From the NCBI GenBank assembly GCA_001899385.1, contig MOYB01000003.1, forward strand, positions 115,485-158,322: DNA of 42,838 nucleotides, in the 5' to 3' direction. The notes beneath the pieces are model-generated. The model was not told the origin of the DNA, made no database searches, and saw nothing but the letters and a program-made list of their open reading frames with translations. A program made the translations under genes and the position numbers. This document shows positions 42,723 through 42,838 of this stretch, one piece after another. The DNA is from Candidatus Caenarcanum bioreactoricola (GTDB lineage Bacteria; Cyanobacteriota; Vampirovibrionia; Caenarcaniphilales; Caenarcanaceae). How positions within the stretch are numbered: position 1 is the stretch's first letter; every line of letters starts with the position of its first letter.

Positions 42723-42838
42723 GCGAAGGGGGTTTCTACAGAAATATATTTGTCAGCTAACGCTCACTATTTGGTATTACAAGGGGGAGAGGGGGGTACA
42801 TTAAATAAATTATGAACTAAATCCTTGAGTTATTAAGA

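Larger units (their letters stand above)
42518..42838. other. Gene-free tail with GC-rich repeats
   Basis: I see no gene here. The first 90 bases are AT-rich and could hold otsAB transcript ends, though no clear terminator is present. From about 42612 the stretch is a patchwork of GC-rich palindromic elements, listed separately, and ends again in AT-rich sequence. Confidence 0.7.

Overview
The window is a very AT-rich bacterial chromosome segment with short intergenic gaps, many TTG/GTG starts and few clear Shine-Dalgarno sequences. Gene content points to an anaerobic or facultatively anaerobic, Gram-negative-type organism. It has a class III (oxygen-sensitive) ribonucleotide reductase and its radical-SAM activase, an oxygen-sensitive CoA-dehydratase/activase protein, TonB/TolA-type envelope proteins, a secretin with Tad-pilus partners, and an MqnA-type (futalosine) menaquinone gene. 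A short Ssb without an acidic tail, together with lineage-like proteins sharing a short N-terminal motif, makes an uncultured relative of Cyanobacteria (Melainabacteria/Vampirovibrionia) my best guess. That placement is inference and not proven by the window.

Layout. 1-620: GC-rich palindromic repeats around a small orphan gene. 610-3596 (minus): nrdD and an RTX protein. 3741-6959: a lone phage tail-tip (J-like) protein. 6960-8233 (minus): ispF-truA. 8330-10468: peroxiredoxin, ABC-2 permease, map. 10465-15549: membrane proteins of unknown role, tRNA-Ile(GAT), two TonB-like proteins around nrdG. 15650-19619: nadE and two unknown membrane proteins. 19815-23054 (minus): cpaB, a small secretin-N-domain protein and the cpaC secretin, ending in a clear terminator. 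23159-25177 (minus): glycosyltransferase, mqnA and a small helical protein. 25306-32586: unknown helical protein, ilvB-uppS, three unknown genes, a membrane-anchored hydrolase and purH. 32583-38422: EEP nuclease/phosphatase, serA, then the overlapping set mazG-ssb-activase/dehydratase. 38610-42517: treS and a fused otsAB. 42518-42838: more copies of the GC-rich repeat family.

How genes fit together. nrdD and nrdG form one enzyme/activase pair although 10 kb apart. cpaB, the small secretin-N protein and cpaC are the outer-membrane part of a Tad-type pilus; its motor and inner-membrane genes are not here. treS and otsAB give two separate trehalose routes. ilvB, serA, purH, nadE, ispF, uppS and mqnA are scattered housekeeping genes.

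Points most worth a second look: a short N-terminal motif shared by five otherwise dissimilar membrane-associated proteins; a NadE whose glutaminase domain lacks the catalytic Cys; a one-polypeptide activase plus dehydratase with an extra four-Cys motif; an NrdD whose C-terminal glycyl-radical region is atypical and ends inside an interspersed repeat; an RTX protein with a bacteriocin-like leader; and all six convergent gene pairs having abutting or overlapping stop codons. No CRISPR array, insertion sequence or complete prophage was seen.
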